From positions 2,010,311 to 2,074,310 of the forward strand of contig NC_064552.1 of NCBI RefSeq assembly GCF_023856365.1: a stretch of DNA of 64,000 bases, read 5' to 3'. The translations under genes were made by a program, and so were the position numbers. Of this stretch, positions 12,521-25,138 are shown in pieces. Source of the stretch: Brienomyrus brachyistius (taxonomy: Eukaryota; Chordata; Actinopteri; Osteoglossiformes; Mormyridae). Numbering within the stretch: position 1 is the first letter of the stretch; each line of letters begins with the position of its first letter. The notes beneath the pieces are model-generated. The model was given only the letters and a program-made list of their open reading frames with translations. It had not been told where the DNA came from and did no database searches.

Positions 12521-15500
12521 GATATGAACTGCAAAGGGGTAAAAAAAAAAAACACTAAAGATCAAAATTGTACAGGTTTCGAACAAGATGTGCCTGGTAT
12601 TTCTCTGTAGACCTGTATGCCTTACAGTGACTGATGATTTTCTCTAGGGGCTCGGAAGAGTCCCTGTGCCATGGTAACACAAAGGGGAGCGCGAGGGCGC
12701 CCCTAGTGGATGGTGTAAGCCGTCACCTCCATCGCCACCAGTGTTAACTAGCATAGTCTCTGTCCAGCTAATGATGCACGATATATATATAACTGTCTTA
12801 TAGTGCCGAGTGTGTTTTTAAAAAGCAATATTATGCCGTTTCATTTACTGTTGGTTTTTGGTTGTTTTGATGCGGCATCATTTGGACGCCGGGCCCATGC
12901 CTGACTGAGCCGGTCGCTTCCGGAGATTTCCGTCTCCGTGGGGACCGTCCCTCGCTTGCTGTCTCTCCGCTCTCTGGCATCACAGATTAACCTGTAGTAT
13001 TATTTTAATGAACGTCACACATGCAAACTTACTAACAGCGGACAGGGGTCTGAATCGTTAACCGCTCCAGCGTCCGTTTTAGATGCCTGCTTTGGTTGTT
13101 TTAAAACATGAATTGTCTGTAATTAAACAAAGGGGTGGGCTGAGAAACGTAACTTCTTAGAGTGCTAAACAGAATCATAACCCTTTGTACTGGAAAGCAA
13201 TAGTGGAGTATTGAAATCCTAGTGGAAAAAAAAATAAATAAAACTAACTTTGGTGCTACTTGTCTGTGGCTATTTAATGCTCCTTCCAAGCTGTAGTCAT
13301 GCGCACTAATCGCAGATGCGTGTTTAACAGCTGTCCATTAGTAATAAAAATGGGAGAATCGAACCAGAATCGAAACGCTCAAGGCTGGAGTTAAAATCTC
13401 TGTCACTCCGTAAGCACTGTCTCCCTCGCGTGAATCCGGCTGAGAGAGGATAGGATGCCTCAGAGATCATCCCCTAGAACTCATTCCTTTGGCTTGCCTG
13501 TGGTTCCGGAGCGACGATGCCGGCATCCCACTGAGACGGCAGCGAGAGCGAGTCTCCGCGGGGAACCCCCCCGTGCTGTTCGCAGGAAGTCACCTGATGG
13601 GAAGCCACACCAGCCTTCGGCAGGCGGGGCGCCGGTTCTGCAGGGTGTCGGTGGGGGGGTTTGGGAGTAGGATGACCGGAGGAGGGGCCCTGGCGGCCAT
13701 CAAACCTGCCACCACATTTTATATGCTAGAAATAATGTAGTACTACAAATAATCTCATTAATATGCATAACGAGCAGTTCTAATGCGGCCTGGTTGGAGG
13801 TGAGGTGGGCCAGTCCTCACGATCCTCACTAACTGTGTGCTTCCTGTCTGGTCTCCGCATGTGACTGCATATCCCCCGGACGCAAACGCCTGCCTTTCAG
13901 GAACACGAGCTGCTGGCCACGCGGGAGCTCAATCCAGACACCTCTCCATCACCACCTTCACACCTCCCTTCTTTGCCATCTCCCTGCCCCTCTCCCTGTC
14001 TCTGCCCCTCCCTCCACAGGGGGTCAGACACATTAGGAAACAGATTTCACCCTCAGCAGAAATCAATCAAGATGGAATATTAATTATTTCTCCTTACATT
14101 TACGTGTGATGGCTGGGTTGGGTTGGGGGGGGGGGGGGGCGCGGGGAGAGGTTGGCAAGCTGGTAACCTCATGATTGAAGACGACTGGTTACTGGGGAGC
14201 AGGAACCCAGTACATTAATCCCTCTGGAGATTGTGGAAAGTTATTATGTGATTATGTCTGATTGTCCAGACTTCTCCTGGTTATATGGATCTTCCTGAGG
14301 ATGTTTCTTTTTTATGTAAACGTTCTAACTTACATGAAAGTTATCGCCACATTTCCACCTCTTTATAAAGGTGTTTACTTTGCTAATATGAGCTTGTGTC
14401 TGGAAGGCATGGCTGGGGTTTGAAAGGGCAGCATCTCTCCCACCGCAGCGCCATGAAAAGCCGGTGAGCTGCTCCGCTGGGAATTCACACTCTGATGTAA
14501 ACGGGGGAAACATCCAGGACAAACGGCAAAGCTTCTGAAAGTGCTGGTCTGGTCCCACTCTCGTCTGTACCAGTGTCAGCCCGACATTGCTGTCTGGGCA
14601 TAGTTAAGGTTTTGTTCTGTGTTTGATGATATTTGGTGGTTTACTGGCATTTCTACAGTGTGACTCCAGGGTGATAAGTAGGAAATGTCAACAGAGCACT
14701 GAAGCTGCGACCCCTGATATCCCCCAGACCAATGCCAGTGAGCTCGCTCTTCATCATACCCCTGATGCTAAAAGGGTCACATGACATCTCAGGGAGACCC
14801 TGCTCAATGGCGCCCCCTACAAACTTCAGGTTCTCATGTATTGCCATTTTCTGGCATTTTGCAGGAAAGCTCAGATGAGGCAGGAGGATCCCATGACGGC
14901 TCCCCGACAGCCGTATGCCTGCTGTTTATAATCTTCCACACTCATACATTTCTTTGGACAAAGGCATCTGCTAAATACGTCAACATCAAGTCCGCATTGC
15001 GTTCTCGCCTCCCAAAACACTATAGCTGGAAGCCAGATAAAAATCAAGGAGTCAGTGTCGTTTCTGACTGAAACCGAACAATTCTGAAGCGAGCGCAGTG
15101 GGAGGGGCGGTGCTGGGCAGGGGGGGAGCAGGGTAGTACGGATAGCCCAGGCTTCACAGAGACAAAGGGGCCTCTGTTACGCCGCCCCCACCAAACTGTG
15201 AAATACACTGTAACCTAATGGCAGAGGACTCATAATTCAAATTCACAGCCTTCAGATGCTTACTGTTGTCAGTAACTATCAGCACTGATGCCCACGTGCT
15301 TCAGGTATGTACTTAGAAGGTCTGAAATTAAATTGATCCATTACATTGAGCGTCAATTAATCAAAAACTACCTCAAGAAAGAAATGGACTTCAGAAGCTG
15401 GGGACCGTGGTTTTGTAGAAGACCAGGAAAGGTGCTCGAGTCTGTTTAACGAACCCAGCTGGGGTTTCATCACTGTTTTATTAATGCCGTTGTTATTCAA

Positions 15501-16039
15501 GGCTAATTTCCTTCTGGTGAGTAAGAAAGCAAAGCTTCCTCCTTTATTATCCCGTCGGCACGTGACGAAAATGAAAATGCGCATTTATGGACGTGATGAA
15601 CAAGTCATGAGTTAAAGACTCTCCTTGCGGGATGAAAAGAGTGATCTCACTATAAAATATCTGACAATATACCAGCGAATGCCGTCAGAGGAGTAGCAGA
15701 TGGCAGCGTGTAGTATGTGTGATTAACAACAGCGTTTGCATTTTGGATACGGGCAGAACATTAATCGCTTCACTGATACACCTCTCACATCCCTGCGTAA
15801 TATATGCAAACAGAGCGGGTCATTATAGCGCATTTTGCCATTTCTGCTGTCTCCATTGTGGCGGAGGGGCTTTCGGCAGCCCGAGACAGACCCCCTGGAG
15901 GGCAGGGCGGGGAAATCAAGACTTGCAACCCTTTTGTACGGCAAGGATTCAAGTCAAGTGTGAAGGATTACAAATTTGTTTTATAAGCTGTCCAAAATCC
16001 CACAGAGGAGGCCTACTCCCCCCTCCTCCCCCACCCCAC

Positions 16040-16084
<45 letters not shown>

Positions 16085-17560
16085 TCCCCTCTCATCCTGC
16101 CCAGTATGCTTTAAAAGAAATCAGAATCCTTGTAGCCCAGCTCTTTACATCTCCACGGAAACAGGCCCTTGCTGGGTTGCATTTTTTTTTTTTTTGGATG
16201 GGGGAGCATGTATGAGAAGTCCTTAATAACGATGGATTTAAATGAAACAGGAGAGAGTAGAGTGGAAAAAAGGCAGAAAATGACATCATTGCTGCCTCCC
16301 ACTGTAGTTGTTTTCTGAGGAAGCCCTCAGGATCCATTCATTGGCTCACAGTTGGTTGTCAGAGGCCCTGGGGAGGCCGTCCACCCTCCTGCCTGAATGG
16401 AGTGGTTTTTTTTCTGCGGAGGAACAGTGGGTTAGTTCTGCTAGCCCTGAATGCCTGGCTAATTTAGCGTGCATGCCAGGAAGTCTGAACTTTATCGCTT
16501 CACTTCATGGCCCAAACATCAGCCTCCCTCGCAGCCACCCTCCTACCCCGAAGTGACAAAGGCTGAATTCAAATGAGGGCCCTCCTTTCTTCACACAGAC
16601 ACAGTGGATTCCTTCAGTGGTCCACCTCCCCAGAGCCCCAACAAGCCCGAAACTTACCAGGCAGCCCGAGGTGGCAGGTGGCCGAGGAATCGAGGACCTG
16701 CTGCAGGCTGCGGAATCTAGATCTGGCACGTGTTCTGCTGTCGTACCCATAAATGACACACGTCTCCGCAGTGAAGCTGTTTGAATGAGTCGCATTTCGG
16801 CATGTATGTGACTATGAAGTGTGCTCCATATACCGAAAGCGTCAGATAGGTAGTGATAATCATGCAATAATTATTTTCGCGAGAAGCTGTGACAGACCTG
16901 CCTCACGCCCCGGATGGCACTGGGAGAGAAAAGGCCAGAGATGGTTCCGGTGGTTTTGCTTTTTTATGTTGCGAGATGCTGAAATATATCTGAAATGTAT
17001 TTGCATGATGATGTGAACATATTTTCGAGTTTATAAAAAAAAAACAGAATCTCTCAAATCCGATGCAAAGAGCACCACTGAAATCTGTGACAAAAGGTCC
17101 TGAATCCTTCTAAAAGCGTTATCCATAAAGCTATCGCGAGGAGGCGTCCTCGCTGCTGAACCTGACGGAGATCTGCTTATTTAATGGGGAAAAGAACAAC
17201 CTTTATATTATAGCATATAAACTACATATAATATATAACCTATTTGTTATTTGCGAGTCTCTAGTTACATGGAAATGAATCAATAAATATCCATCTACTT
17301 ATACATCCGTATGGGAATAAAATTTTTATATTTAGTAGGCCTAAATATCCTCGCATACATACATTTCTAGATCGCTGTCCAGTGACAGGCTTTGTTTTGC
17401 TGCCACCATGTGGATGTAACTCATTTTCGCAGCGACTGGTGGATTATTTTACTCTAGGAAATTTTGTTTGGGGAAAACTGCCTTAGCTTTTTGACCTTGT
17501 GTGGACTTGGAAGACTTTTGAACTTGAATAGGAAATCTAAGTTTGGGCACAACTCCAAAA
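12521..17560. other. Intergenic region, QKI to protease
   Basis: No gene is supported. It has a G-run at about 14126-14142, a (CA)n run at 16042-16082, a fragment of a dispersed repeat at 14950-14985 (GGACAAAGGCATCTGCTAAA, the common teleost SINE end), and AT-rich sequence at 17.2-17.4 kb. Confidence 0.6.
16042..16082. repeat. (CA)n microsatellite
   Basis: About 20 uninterrupted CA dinucleotides. Confidence 0.95.
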
Positions 17561-17790
17561 ATGACCGACACGTTAAACTATGCGCTGTATCTGTTATTTG
17601 GCCCGTTGGACACAACCCACGTTTTAGTGACGGTAGAAAAGGCTCAGGCTCGCCCCCTAGATCCGCCCGCCAGCCAGATGTTTCGGTCTCTCTGGAGCCG
17701 TGTGGCGGGCGATGCTGTCGTAAAGGCAGCGCGGCAGGAAGTGTTGATGTTTTACGACCATGGATTACGGAATATGACAGGAATGCTGAG
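17561..17790 (+). CDS. Candidate orphan first exon, unknown protein
   Basis: From ATG at 17561 a frame of 76 codons plus two bases runs to a good donor (CTGAG|GTGAGG at 17791). It starts MTDTLNYALYLLFGPLDTTH and continues through a stretch with ASQMFRSLWSRVAGDAVVKA to FYDHGLRNMTGML. The sequence is moderately GC-rich within an AT-rich surround, as for many fish first exons, and the residue mix looks protein-like. I do not recognise the protein and found no second exon on the + strand before 26.8 kb, so it may be a decayed or chance frame. Confidence 0.35.
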
Positions 17791-18657
17791 GTGAGGCCAG
17801 TTAACTGAAACCGGGTTTAAATTCGTTACCGGGAAAACATCATGGCAGGCATCAGCATAACTTTTAATGTACCGACTTCCTGCTCTTTGAACATATATTT
17901 GCTCTAGTTACCCGAATGTGCAAGATGAAGTCAAAGCTGTGGAACGAGTTTAACCTTAAGTTTAAACGGTTAAAAACACCGTTATTCCAATGGCGGAACC
18001 ACAGATTTTCATAGTAGAAACAGGTTCTAAGCGGATATATATTTTTATGTTCATATTCTAATATGAAATACTTGCAGATGAAATTAAATCTGTATTCCTA
18101 GTTAATATGGTCTACTCATACTGGTATTCCTAGTTAATAAAAGATAGATCATTCAAGATTTTCTGATAGATCTAAGACTGGTCACCAAGTAATTACAACA
18201 TCACAACAGTCGTGCACTTTATTTATTCATACATTCATTTATTTTTCAGTGGTAACTCCTTTGCCCAGAACACTGAACCGCTTACATGAGTGATAGATTT
18301 CCTGAGCTGCTGATTGGCTGGTGAAACTATGGGGGCGTGTGTACTGTAAGCCCCGCCCACCGCAACGTGAGCAGGATTCTGCAGACGGTCTGTTTGCAGC
18401 CTATGGAGACACCATACTGCAGGAACCTTAGCCCAGTAACCTTGTAACCAGAAACGTTCCCTGGACATGAGCTGGCGGCTGGCCTTCGGCCATGCTGTGG
18501 GACCGGTCCTTCATGGGATTGATTACAGAACAGCTAAAGGCAGTATTGGGGGGGGGGGGTTGCTGGAAGGTCACATCTGCTCCTCTGATGTTGACCGCCG
18601 GGGTCCCCCACCTGTCTGGATGGAGTGGCTAATCCGGAAGGTGCCGGAGGCCCAGGG

Positions 18658-21459
18658 TCAGTGCAGGAAGAAGTCTCTGATGCGGGTGGCTTCCAGCCAG
18701 GGCAGGTAGGCGGCAGTGCGCGTGAAGACACTGGGCTTGTTCTCCACTGCGCAGCCAACTGGGCCAAAGCTGACGACGCCGTGTACTTCCCAGCGGCCGT
18801 GACCACGCCTGCAGTGCAGGGGGCCGCCTGAGTCTCCCTGGGGGGAGGGGGCGGTTTGCAGCCATGTCAAGCACAATGCAGCCATGAAGGATGATGCATT
18901 TAATAATGGGAGATCAGGTCCTTCTTGGGGTTAAAACCAAACAACTGCTTTGCATTGAATACAGCGAACCACCTTCCATCGGCCACATGATCAGATGTGT
19001 CTAAATTACAAATGACACACATATTCTTCCTGTCCATATTTTTATTGTCTACTCATTAACTCAATTACTCATCAGCCTTCAAAAACTGAAAAAGACTTTT
19101 CAATACTTTCACAAGGCACCGTGTGGAAGTAGGTCATTGATTCAGTGACGGGTAAATTCTATGGTGTTGGGGGTAAATATGCATCAGTTACTGCCTCAAA
19201 GTACTGAATGGAAAGGCAGGTCAGCTTGAGCGAAAGTTAAGTGCACTGTAATGTATGGGCAGTTTCCCTGACGTGGTAAGGTCTGTCGACCTCCCACCAG
19301 AAGGGGGCAGTGTCATAACAGTCAGACTCACCTGACAGGCAGCTGGAGGGCCCTCCGTGTGGCGGAAGCCAGCGCAAATCATGGAGTCGCGCACACGGTC
19401 TCCCCAGAACTTCTTCTGCTTGCAGGTGTTGAAGTCAATGATGGGCAAGCGGGCCTGATTGAGGGCTTCGGCCAGGGTGACGTTCTCCTCTCCGCCTGCG
19501 TGGTCAAGTTTTATTCATGACATACAGTTATACTCGGTACAGTGTGCAGTGAAATGCATGGTTACCTCGACCCATGAGTATAAAGAGACATTCAACATTA
19601 GACAGCAATCTTAAATATCCATTGTAGGTGATGAGACTCTAAGAGCTTTATGCGTGGGGGGGGACTGGCATGTTTTAGCTTCTATGTGGTCATGTGGTTA
19701 CCGGACGCTGTCCCCCCACGTGCCTCACCTCGCGTGTCCCCCCAGCCTGTCACCCAGCAGTAGTGACCAGCCTGTGGGGTGCTCTCTTTCCGCGGGAGAC
19801 ATGCGTAACCCACGTATTCACTGGGCCGCATCTCCGCGCCGGCCCTGACGAGCGCGATGTCGTAGTCGAGCTCGCCCAGTGCCGGGTAAAGGAAGCGCTC
19901 ATGGCGGTAGATGTGGCGCACGGGGACCGTGCGCTCGCTGGCCTCCACCCGCCGTAGCCGGTGTTTGCCCAGAGCGATGCGCCACCTGCCCGGATCCTCC
20001 ACCTTTCCCCTGCCAGAGAGACGCTCGTTTAAGGCGGCCGTTTGGGGTCTCCGCCAAATGACCGGCGCGTATGGACACCCAGAGGGATCGCTCTTACTTC
20101 TGGAAGCAGTGCGCCGCTGTCAGAACCCAGTCCTTGTGGATGAGAGTGCCACCACACACGTGGGCGTAGGCCTTACTCCCCCTGGGGCGAACCTGGGCAT
20201 CACCACACAGGGGGTTAGTACTCTCCAAAGGAGGAAGTTGACTTACCCACCTTTAGAGTAGATAATGTCCCTGTACATTTACATTTCATTTATTTAGCAG
20301 ACAATGGGTGCTGTGACTTCACTTCGCCAACGCTGGGATTTAAACTGGAAACCTTCTGATAAGAGGCACAGCACCCAAACCCACACAGAGCTCCCTGAAT
20401 GTGGCTGTAAAGGAGTTTTCCTGGAGGGGTCGAGGGGGTGTTCGGGATCTTCACCTGCAATGACACTTGCCATGGCCAGGAGTGGGGGCGGGCCTCCCTG
20501 CCGGACACGATGCGCTCGGCCACAGTAGGGCTGAAGTGCGCGAGCCCGCAGTTCTCAGGCCAGTCTGCAGGGGGCATCGGAGTGATTTTCAGTTTCAGTG
20601 GAAACATTCTGAAACACTATCTCTCTACTGTTAGTTTTGCTTCTAAATTCGTGTTCTTCAGGTGGTATTTCTGTTTATTCCTCAAAGAATTATCTTTGTG
20701 TTAACATTCAAATATTAGCACATCAGTCACTGGCACACAGACGCAGCGGTTCAGGTGGGTCTGCTTGGTCCTGCTGCGGCCTGTGGCCGGACTGCCTGTG
20801 TACTGAGGGATTGACGTCTATGTTGCTGATGGGGTCTGTTACTCTGCTCTGCTGTTTATATTTTCAGTCCATCCAAAGTGCATGAAGCCAGCAGGCGGCT
20901 ATGCCCAAATCCCACTGTGACCGTTACACAGCGAGTAAAACAAAGTGAAAATAAGGCAGCCGGATGCTGCTGTGAAACCAGCTATAAATAAAAGCGTATA
21001 AAGACATTACAGCAAATCAACAAATAATCAGTGTGTGGAACTGTCACGCTGAGAGACACAGTCATGCTTTTTTGCTTCTCACAAAAAAAGATTTATCACG
21101 GGCATGTGAGAAGAAGAGATTAATCCAAATGGGGAGACAATGGAGGGAATGCAGAGAAGGAGAGAGAAAGGGAGGAAGAGGAAGGGCTAGGGTTAGAGAG
21201 AGGGAGGGAGAGGAAGGTTTGTATTACACAAGCAGTGAGAAGAGAGTTTAGATGGAAGGATAGAAAAGAAAAGAGAGCTATTTCAGAAAGAATGGGAATG
21301 AGGTTTGTTGGAGGACTAGAGGGGAGGGGTCCGGGGAGCTTTGCACACGCTCAGTCACTCACCGAGGCGGAGGACTCCGCCCTGCTGATGGCGCTCGGGG
21401 CCGGAGCACCGCGATACAGGCAGCAGCAGAGCGAGGCTCAGCAGGGTCCAGGCAGCCAT
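18658..21459 (-). CDS. Secreted chymotrypsin/elastase-family (S1A) serine protease
   Basis: Six exons on the - strand: 21459-21363, 20564-20455, 20192-20098, 20009-19729, 19495-19332, 18837-18658. All have GT-AG borders with matching phase, giving 308 residues. A signal peptide ([18 protein letters not shown]) is followed by an activation peptide with a Cys ([17 protein letters not shown]) and cleavage before [19 protein letters not shown]. The triad is present: His in LTAAHC, Asp in DYDIAL, Ser in QGDSGGPL. Family resemblance is closest to pancreatic elastases and chymotrypsin C ([38 protein letters not shown]). Counting from Ser195, position 189 is Ala, so trypsin-like Arg/Lys cleavage is not expected. 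It is probably a digestive zymogen; exact orthology is not settled. Confidence 0.9.
20275..20390. repeat. Dispersed repeat fragment in protease intron
   Basis: TACATTTACATTTCATTTAT then TTAGCAGACAATGGG resembles the common teleost repeat that begins with ACATTTAC repeats and TTTGGCAGA. Boundaries are approximate. Confidence 0.4.
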
Positions 21460-22824
21460 GGTCCCAGATGCGAGTGCCTGGCCGGGGGCTGGGGGGTGTC
21501 GCTTTATCCGCTCACACGCTGGCAAACAAAGGGGCCCCACAAAAGCCCATGGCGCTGCAGGGCTCCGGCCTCCTGCTCCCCATCAGCACTTTTAAGCTTT
21601 GCCAGGCCTGGAATATGCTGGGCCCCCCCCGACCAGCCTATGCCCCGCCCCCCACCTGCAATCACACCACCCTCCTCATTCATGCTGGGTGGAGGCAGAT
21701 TGCCTTACTGGAGCAGGAGAAAAAATCCCCATCATCAAGTGCTATATGTCCGTCTTATCTGATCATTAATTGGTCAGGAAGATCAAGTGTAGTACTTTAA
21801 TAATGATCTTATTATTGCTATAAAATCTCAACTTCATATCTACAGATGTGTCCAGCAGGAGGCAGGACAACATTTTTTGCATAGTTGCTTAGCTGGGGAA
21901 GCTCACAGAACTGCAGCGGAGATGCTGATGTTTTTAAAACGTTCGGCGTTTCGCTGAGCTGGCGTTTGGTATTTACTCTCCGGCCTCCCGTCCCGCGTGT
22001 CTCCGTCCTCAACACGTGTGTGCAGTCAGTGTGTATCCTGACATCAGCATTCCACTCCTGGGGCGGTCAGCGCTCTTCACGCGCAGCGGCCTGCTGGGAT
22101 GCCCGCGCTCGCTGGAGAGCGTCACACACAAAGCTGCCACAGGGTTTGTATGAGTGCAGTTGACATTCTGGGGACCGCGGACCCGCTCTTGTACCTTTTA
22201 GTGTTTAATGTGTGAGTGTTTATTATAATTATTACTGCTATCATGTCTCCTCACTGAACCCAAAGCCACGGCTCATGTTTACACAGCCTGACAGTCGTCG
22301 CTTCATACAGCACAGTCCCAGGTCTCAGACTATGACTGACATTCACTCGAGAGCATAGTGCATTCTCTCTATTTACATATTTTTGTCCTTCCATACTGTG
22401 CTCATGTTGTCCGTATTGTCATCCTGTGTATAACTGCTACTGTAACCCTGCGCTTTCCCCTTGCAGGATTAACAAAGTTCATCTTATCTTATCTAAACCT
22501 GACCCAGTTCAGTGCAACACCAGGCTGCAGTTATCTGGTAAGCTGATTGATTAATGACGTAATGATGTGATTCCCCTATGGGTAAAGGCAGATATGAAGG
22601 GTATTTTTGCTCCTGGACCATTTTTATTCCAGATCTAGTTACACTGATTTTGTGTGTTTCCTGACAGCCTTGGTGGGTCAGCCAATCAGAGCAGTGCATC
22701 ACCGTCAAACAGCCCATCTCCTGGGGACACTCCTATCAGTGGAGACACTCTTGGTCATCTGCATGTATGTGGCGTCTTGTGAGCAGATGGCTAGATTCCT
22801 CTCTCAGTCTGACATCGTATCAGG
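21460..22824. other. Intergenic, protease to GPRIN-like gene
   Basis: Holds the protease 5' flank and AT-rich DNA. No coding exon is supported. Confidence 0.6.
21585..21595 (-). promoter_or_regulatory. Possible TATA-like element of the protease gene
   Basis: On the - strand GCTTAAAAGTG lies about 130 bases upstream of the protease start codon. A TATA-like box is usual for pancreatic protease genes, but this one is non-canonical and unproved. Confidence 0.25.
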
Positions 22825-23692
22825 TCAGATGCAGCAAGCAAACGGCTTCATTCCCCCCTCCGTCCGCCGGGACCGGGCCTGTGTGAGCGCCGGTGTTTCC
22901 TGTCTGTCAGGATCACCCTCACAGCTGCCGGTGGTCTCAGCGACCTGCAGCTCCAGATGGTTCCGGATGGACCGGCTCAGCTCTGTGGGGTCCAGCGAGC
23001 CCCCATGCACGTCCCATACCGTGTCCTTCACCGGGAACCCCAAGTCTGTGACCCTCCCGTCAGGGGTGTCAGTCTCCACCCCCACGTCCCTCAGCTTTGC
23101 ACGGGTGGTCATGGTTTCGGCCTCCTTGCATGTGCGGTCCGGTCGCAGGTCAGGGAGGCCGGCATGGTGAAGGTGGCACTCCTTCAGCTTGGTGTCCCGT
23201 GCGGGGTCGCTGATGGAAGATGCACAGAAGACAGAAGGTATGGGTCCACTGCTGAACACAGCCTGGGCCTCGCCTGGTAGCACAGATGATCTTGGAGCAC
23301 CTGGACACAGCCACTGGTCCTCCAGAACAGACACCTTGGTTGGACGTTCCTGGTTCTCCACAGAGGGGGGCCGTGGTCCTCCCATCAGGAGCAGGTGAGA
23401 CACACCCCTCGTAGATGTGGAGGGTGCAGGCCCTGCCCCTTGAGGGAGGACAAGTGTCTGCCCCCTCGTCCCCGTGGAAGCAGACAGCGGTGCTGATGCT
23501 TTTGGGCAGCTCTGGCCCAGATGGGATCAGCTCTGGCCCAGATGGGATCAGCTCTGGCCCAGATGGGATCAGCTCTGGCCGGTGGTATCGGCCGGCCGCC
23601 ACCTCCATGGAGCTTTTGGACAGGGGCAGAATGGGGAGCCAGCACTCATCCTCAGAGCTGTCGGACCCCATGCGGCGCCCACCTTCAGCCAT
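22825..23692 (-). CDS. GPRIN-family protein (GPRIN2-like), short form
   Basis: GPRIN proteins are membrane-associated partners of activated Gi/o/z alpha subunits that promote neurite growth. Read on the - strand, exon 1 is 23692-23406 and exon 2 is 23209-22825. The frame changes between them. A 196-bp intron (donor GAGG|GTGTGT, acceptor CTTCCATCAG) restores it and yields 223 residues joined as HIYEG/DPARDTK. The C-terminal part has the GPRIN signature: RDVGVETD, then a hydrophobic linker and VWDVHGGSLDPTELSRSIRN followed by HLELQ. This compares with the mammalian pattern of WEVYGA..DPE.L..AI..HLE.Q. It ends in a CC pair (PFACCI), a likely palmitoylation site. Exon 1 carries three ELIPSGP units from a 21-bp repeat. 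It is far shorter than mammalian GPRINs. The next gene, SYT15-like, is a neighbour of GPRIN2 in human, which supports the call. The donor is weak, so a sequence indel is an alternative. Confidence 0.65.
23515..23580. repeat. 21-bp coding tandem repeat in GPRIN-like exon 1
   Basis: Three copies of a 21-bp unit containing CTCTGGCCCAGATGGGATCA, plus a partial one. In the GPRIN-like frame this gives repeated ELIPSGP heptapeptides. The copies are identical, suggesting recent expansion. Confidence 0.93.
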
Positions 23693-24057
23693 GCGGCCTG
23701 CTGGGAAATGGCAGGCATGCTGATTGGAGGCCTGGGCGGGGCTTCAGCTGCACGTCCAATTAGAGAGCACTGGGCTAATTTAATTACATTTAATTTTGCA
23801 ATTTAATTTAATTAATTTTAATTTAAGGCCAGACTCTACTTAGCGTTAAGCATCTTCAGCCTCACCTTGGCTACAGAGCATTTACTCCATGGCACCCAGG
23901 ATGGTCATTTTCCAACCTCGTACGCTTGTGCTCCTGGGAGGATGATGTCAGGTACCACTATACCCAGTTTCATTAGAATTAGATTTAGACCAGCGTACAC
24001 TAGCCCCTCGGGATTATGGGATTGCTCTCCACTTGCCTGTCGGACTGGGCAGTTATG

Positions 24058-24119
24058 GATTGCTGCAGTGTTTGCTGCAGTGATTACTGCAGTGTTTGCT
24101 GCAGTGATTACTGCAGTGT
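24058..24119. repeat. 24-bp CTGCAGTG tandem repeat
   Basis: About two and a half copies of a unit alternating GTTTGCTGCAGT and GATTACTGCAGT. Confidence 0.85.
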
Positions 24120-24892
24120 TTTCCTAAACAAACAAAGGAAGGCAGTTCAGCTTTTATACCTTTGGACTGTTCTATCCATGAAGCGTTCTGCTGACCTAAT
24201 GGGTGAAGCTGTCAGGGTGAAGCTCTGTGTTGTTTTTCTCTGAATTGTTTTCTTGTCCTGGCAGGTAAGCAAGAGGACGAAAGCTACTATCAGACACTCA
24301 GGCTCACAAAACAATAATGCGGGATAAATTAATCAGAAGTTAATTTTGAAATATTAGAGAAAATGTAAGATATAACATTAAGAGCAGTATTGATTTTTGA
24401 GGTAGCATTGTTGAAAGATACAGTATACATCAACAAATCAGATATTTCAATTCTTTGACTAAAGGTCCCTGATTTCGTATCAGTAATGCTGGCGGTGGCA
24501 GTGCTGCTGTACAGCTTTATTTTAAATATGCTTCTCGGAAGGTTAATGCCATTCTCACCTGTCTCAGCCTAACCCTGTGCCAGCTCTACCTGCCAACTGC
24601 GGTGCTGGATCTATGTCTCCTTCGCTTGTCCTTGTCTTTCGCCTCGCTCGGGGCTCCGTCTTTGCCTCAGGGTTGAGGTTGTCTCTTTCCTCTCATAGGA
24701 CGCTGCCTGCCTGCCCCCCTACCCCACCCCGGGTATGACCACACACCCTCCTTTATGCTCTGTCTGCTGCTTGACCTTCTGGTGCCCACACTGAAGCTCC
24801 CTTGGACTCAGTTTAAGTCGCTGTCATCCGATTATCACCTTGGAGATGTATTCTGGTGGGGGGGGGGGCATGTAAGCATAGAGTGGGTGCCT

Positions 24893-25138
24893 GAGAAAGA
24901 GGGGGACAGGAAGAGAGAAAGACAGGGATAGGAAGAGAAAGAACAAACAGGAAGAGGGAGAGAGGGAGAGGAAGACAGAGGGTCAGAGGAACAGGAAGAG
25001 GGAGAGACAAAGGGAGACAGTGGGAGAGGGGGACAGGAAGAGGGAGAGGGGGACAGGAAGAGGGAGGGAGAGGAGGATAGGGAGAGGGACAGGAAGAGAG
25101 AGGGAGAGGGGGACAGGAAGAGGGAGGGAGAGAAGAAC
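24893..25138. repeat. Purine-rich (GA/GGGACAGGAAGA) tract
   Basis: Nearly 250 bases of almost pure A/G on the + strand, built from degenerate GGGAGAGGGGGACAGGAAGA-like units with scattered C. Opposite-strand reading frames here are compositional artefacts. Confidence 0.9.

Noticed and set aside
22607..23170. 187-codon + frame over the GPRIN-like gene
   Set aside because: Antisense shadow; the - strand frame carries the GPRIN signature.
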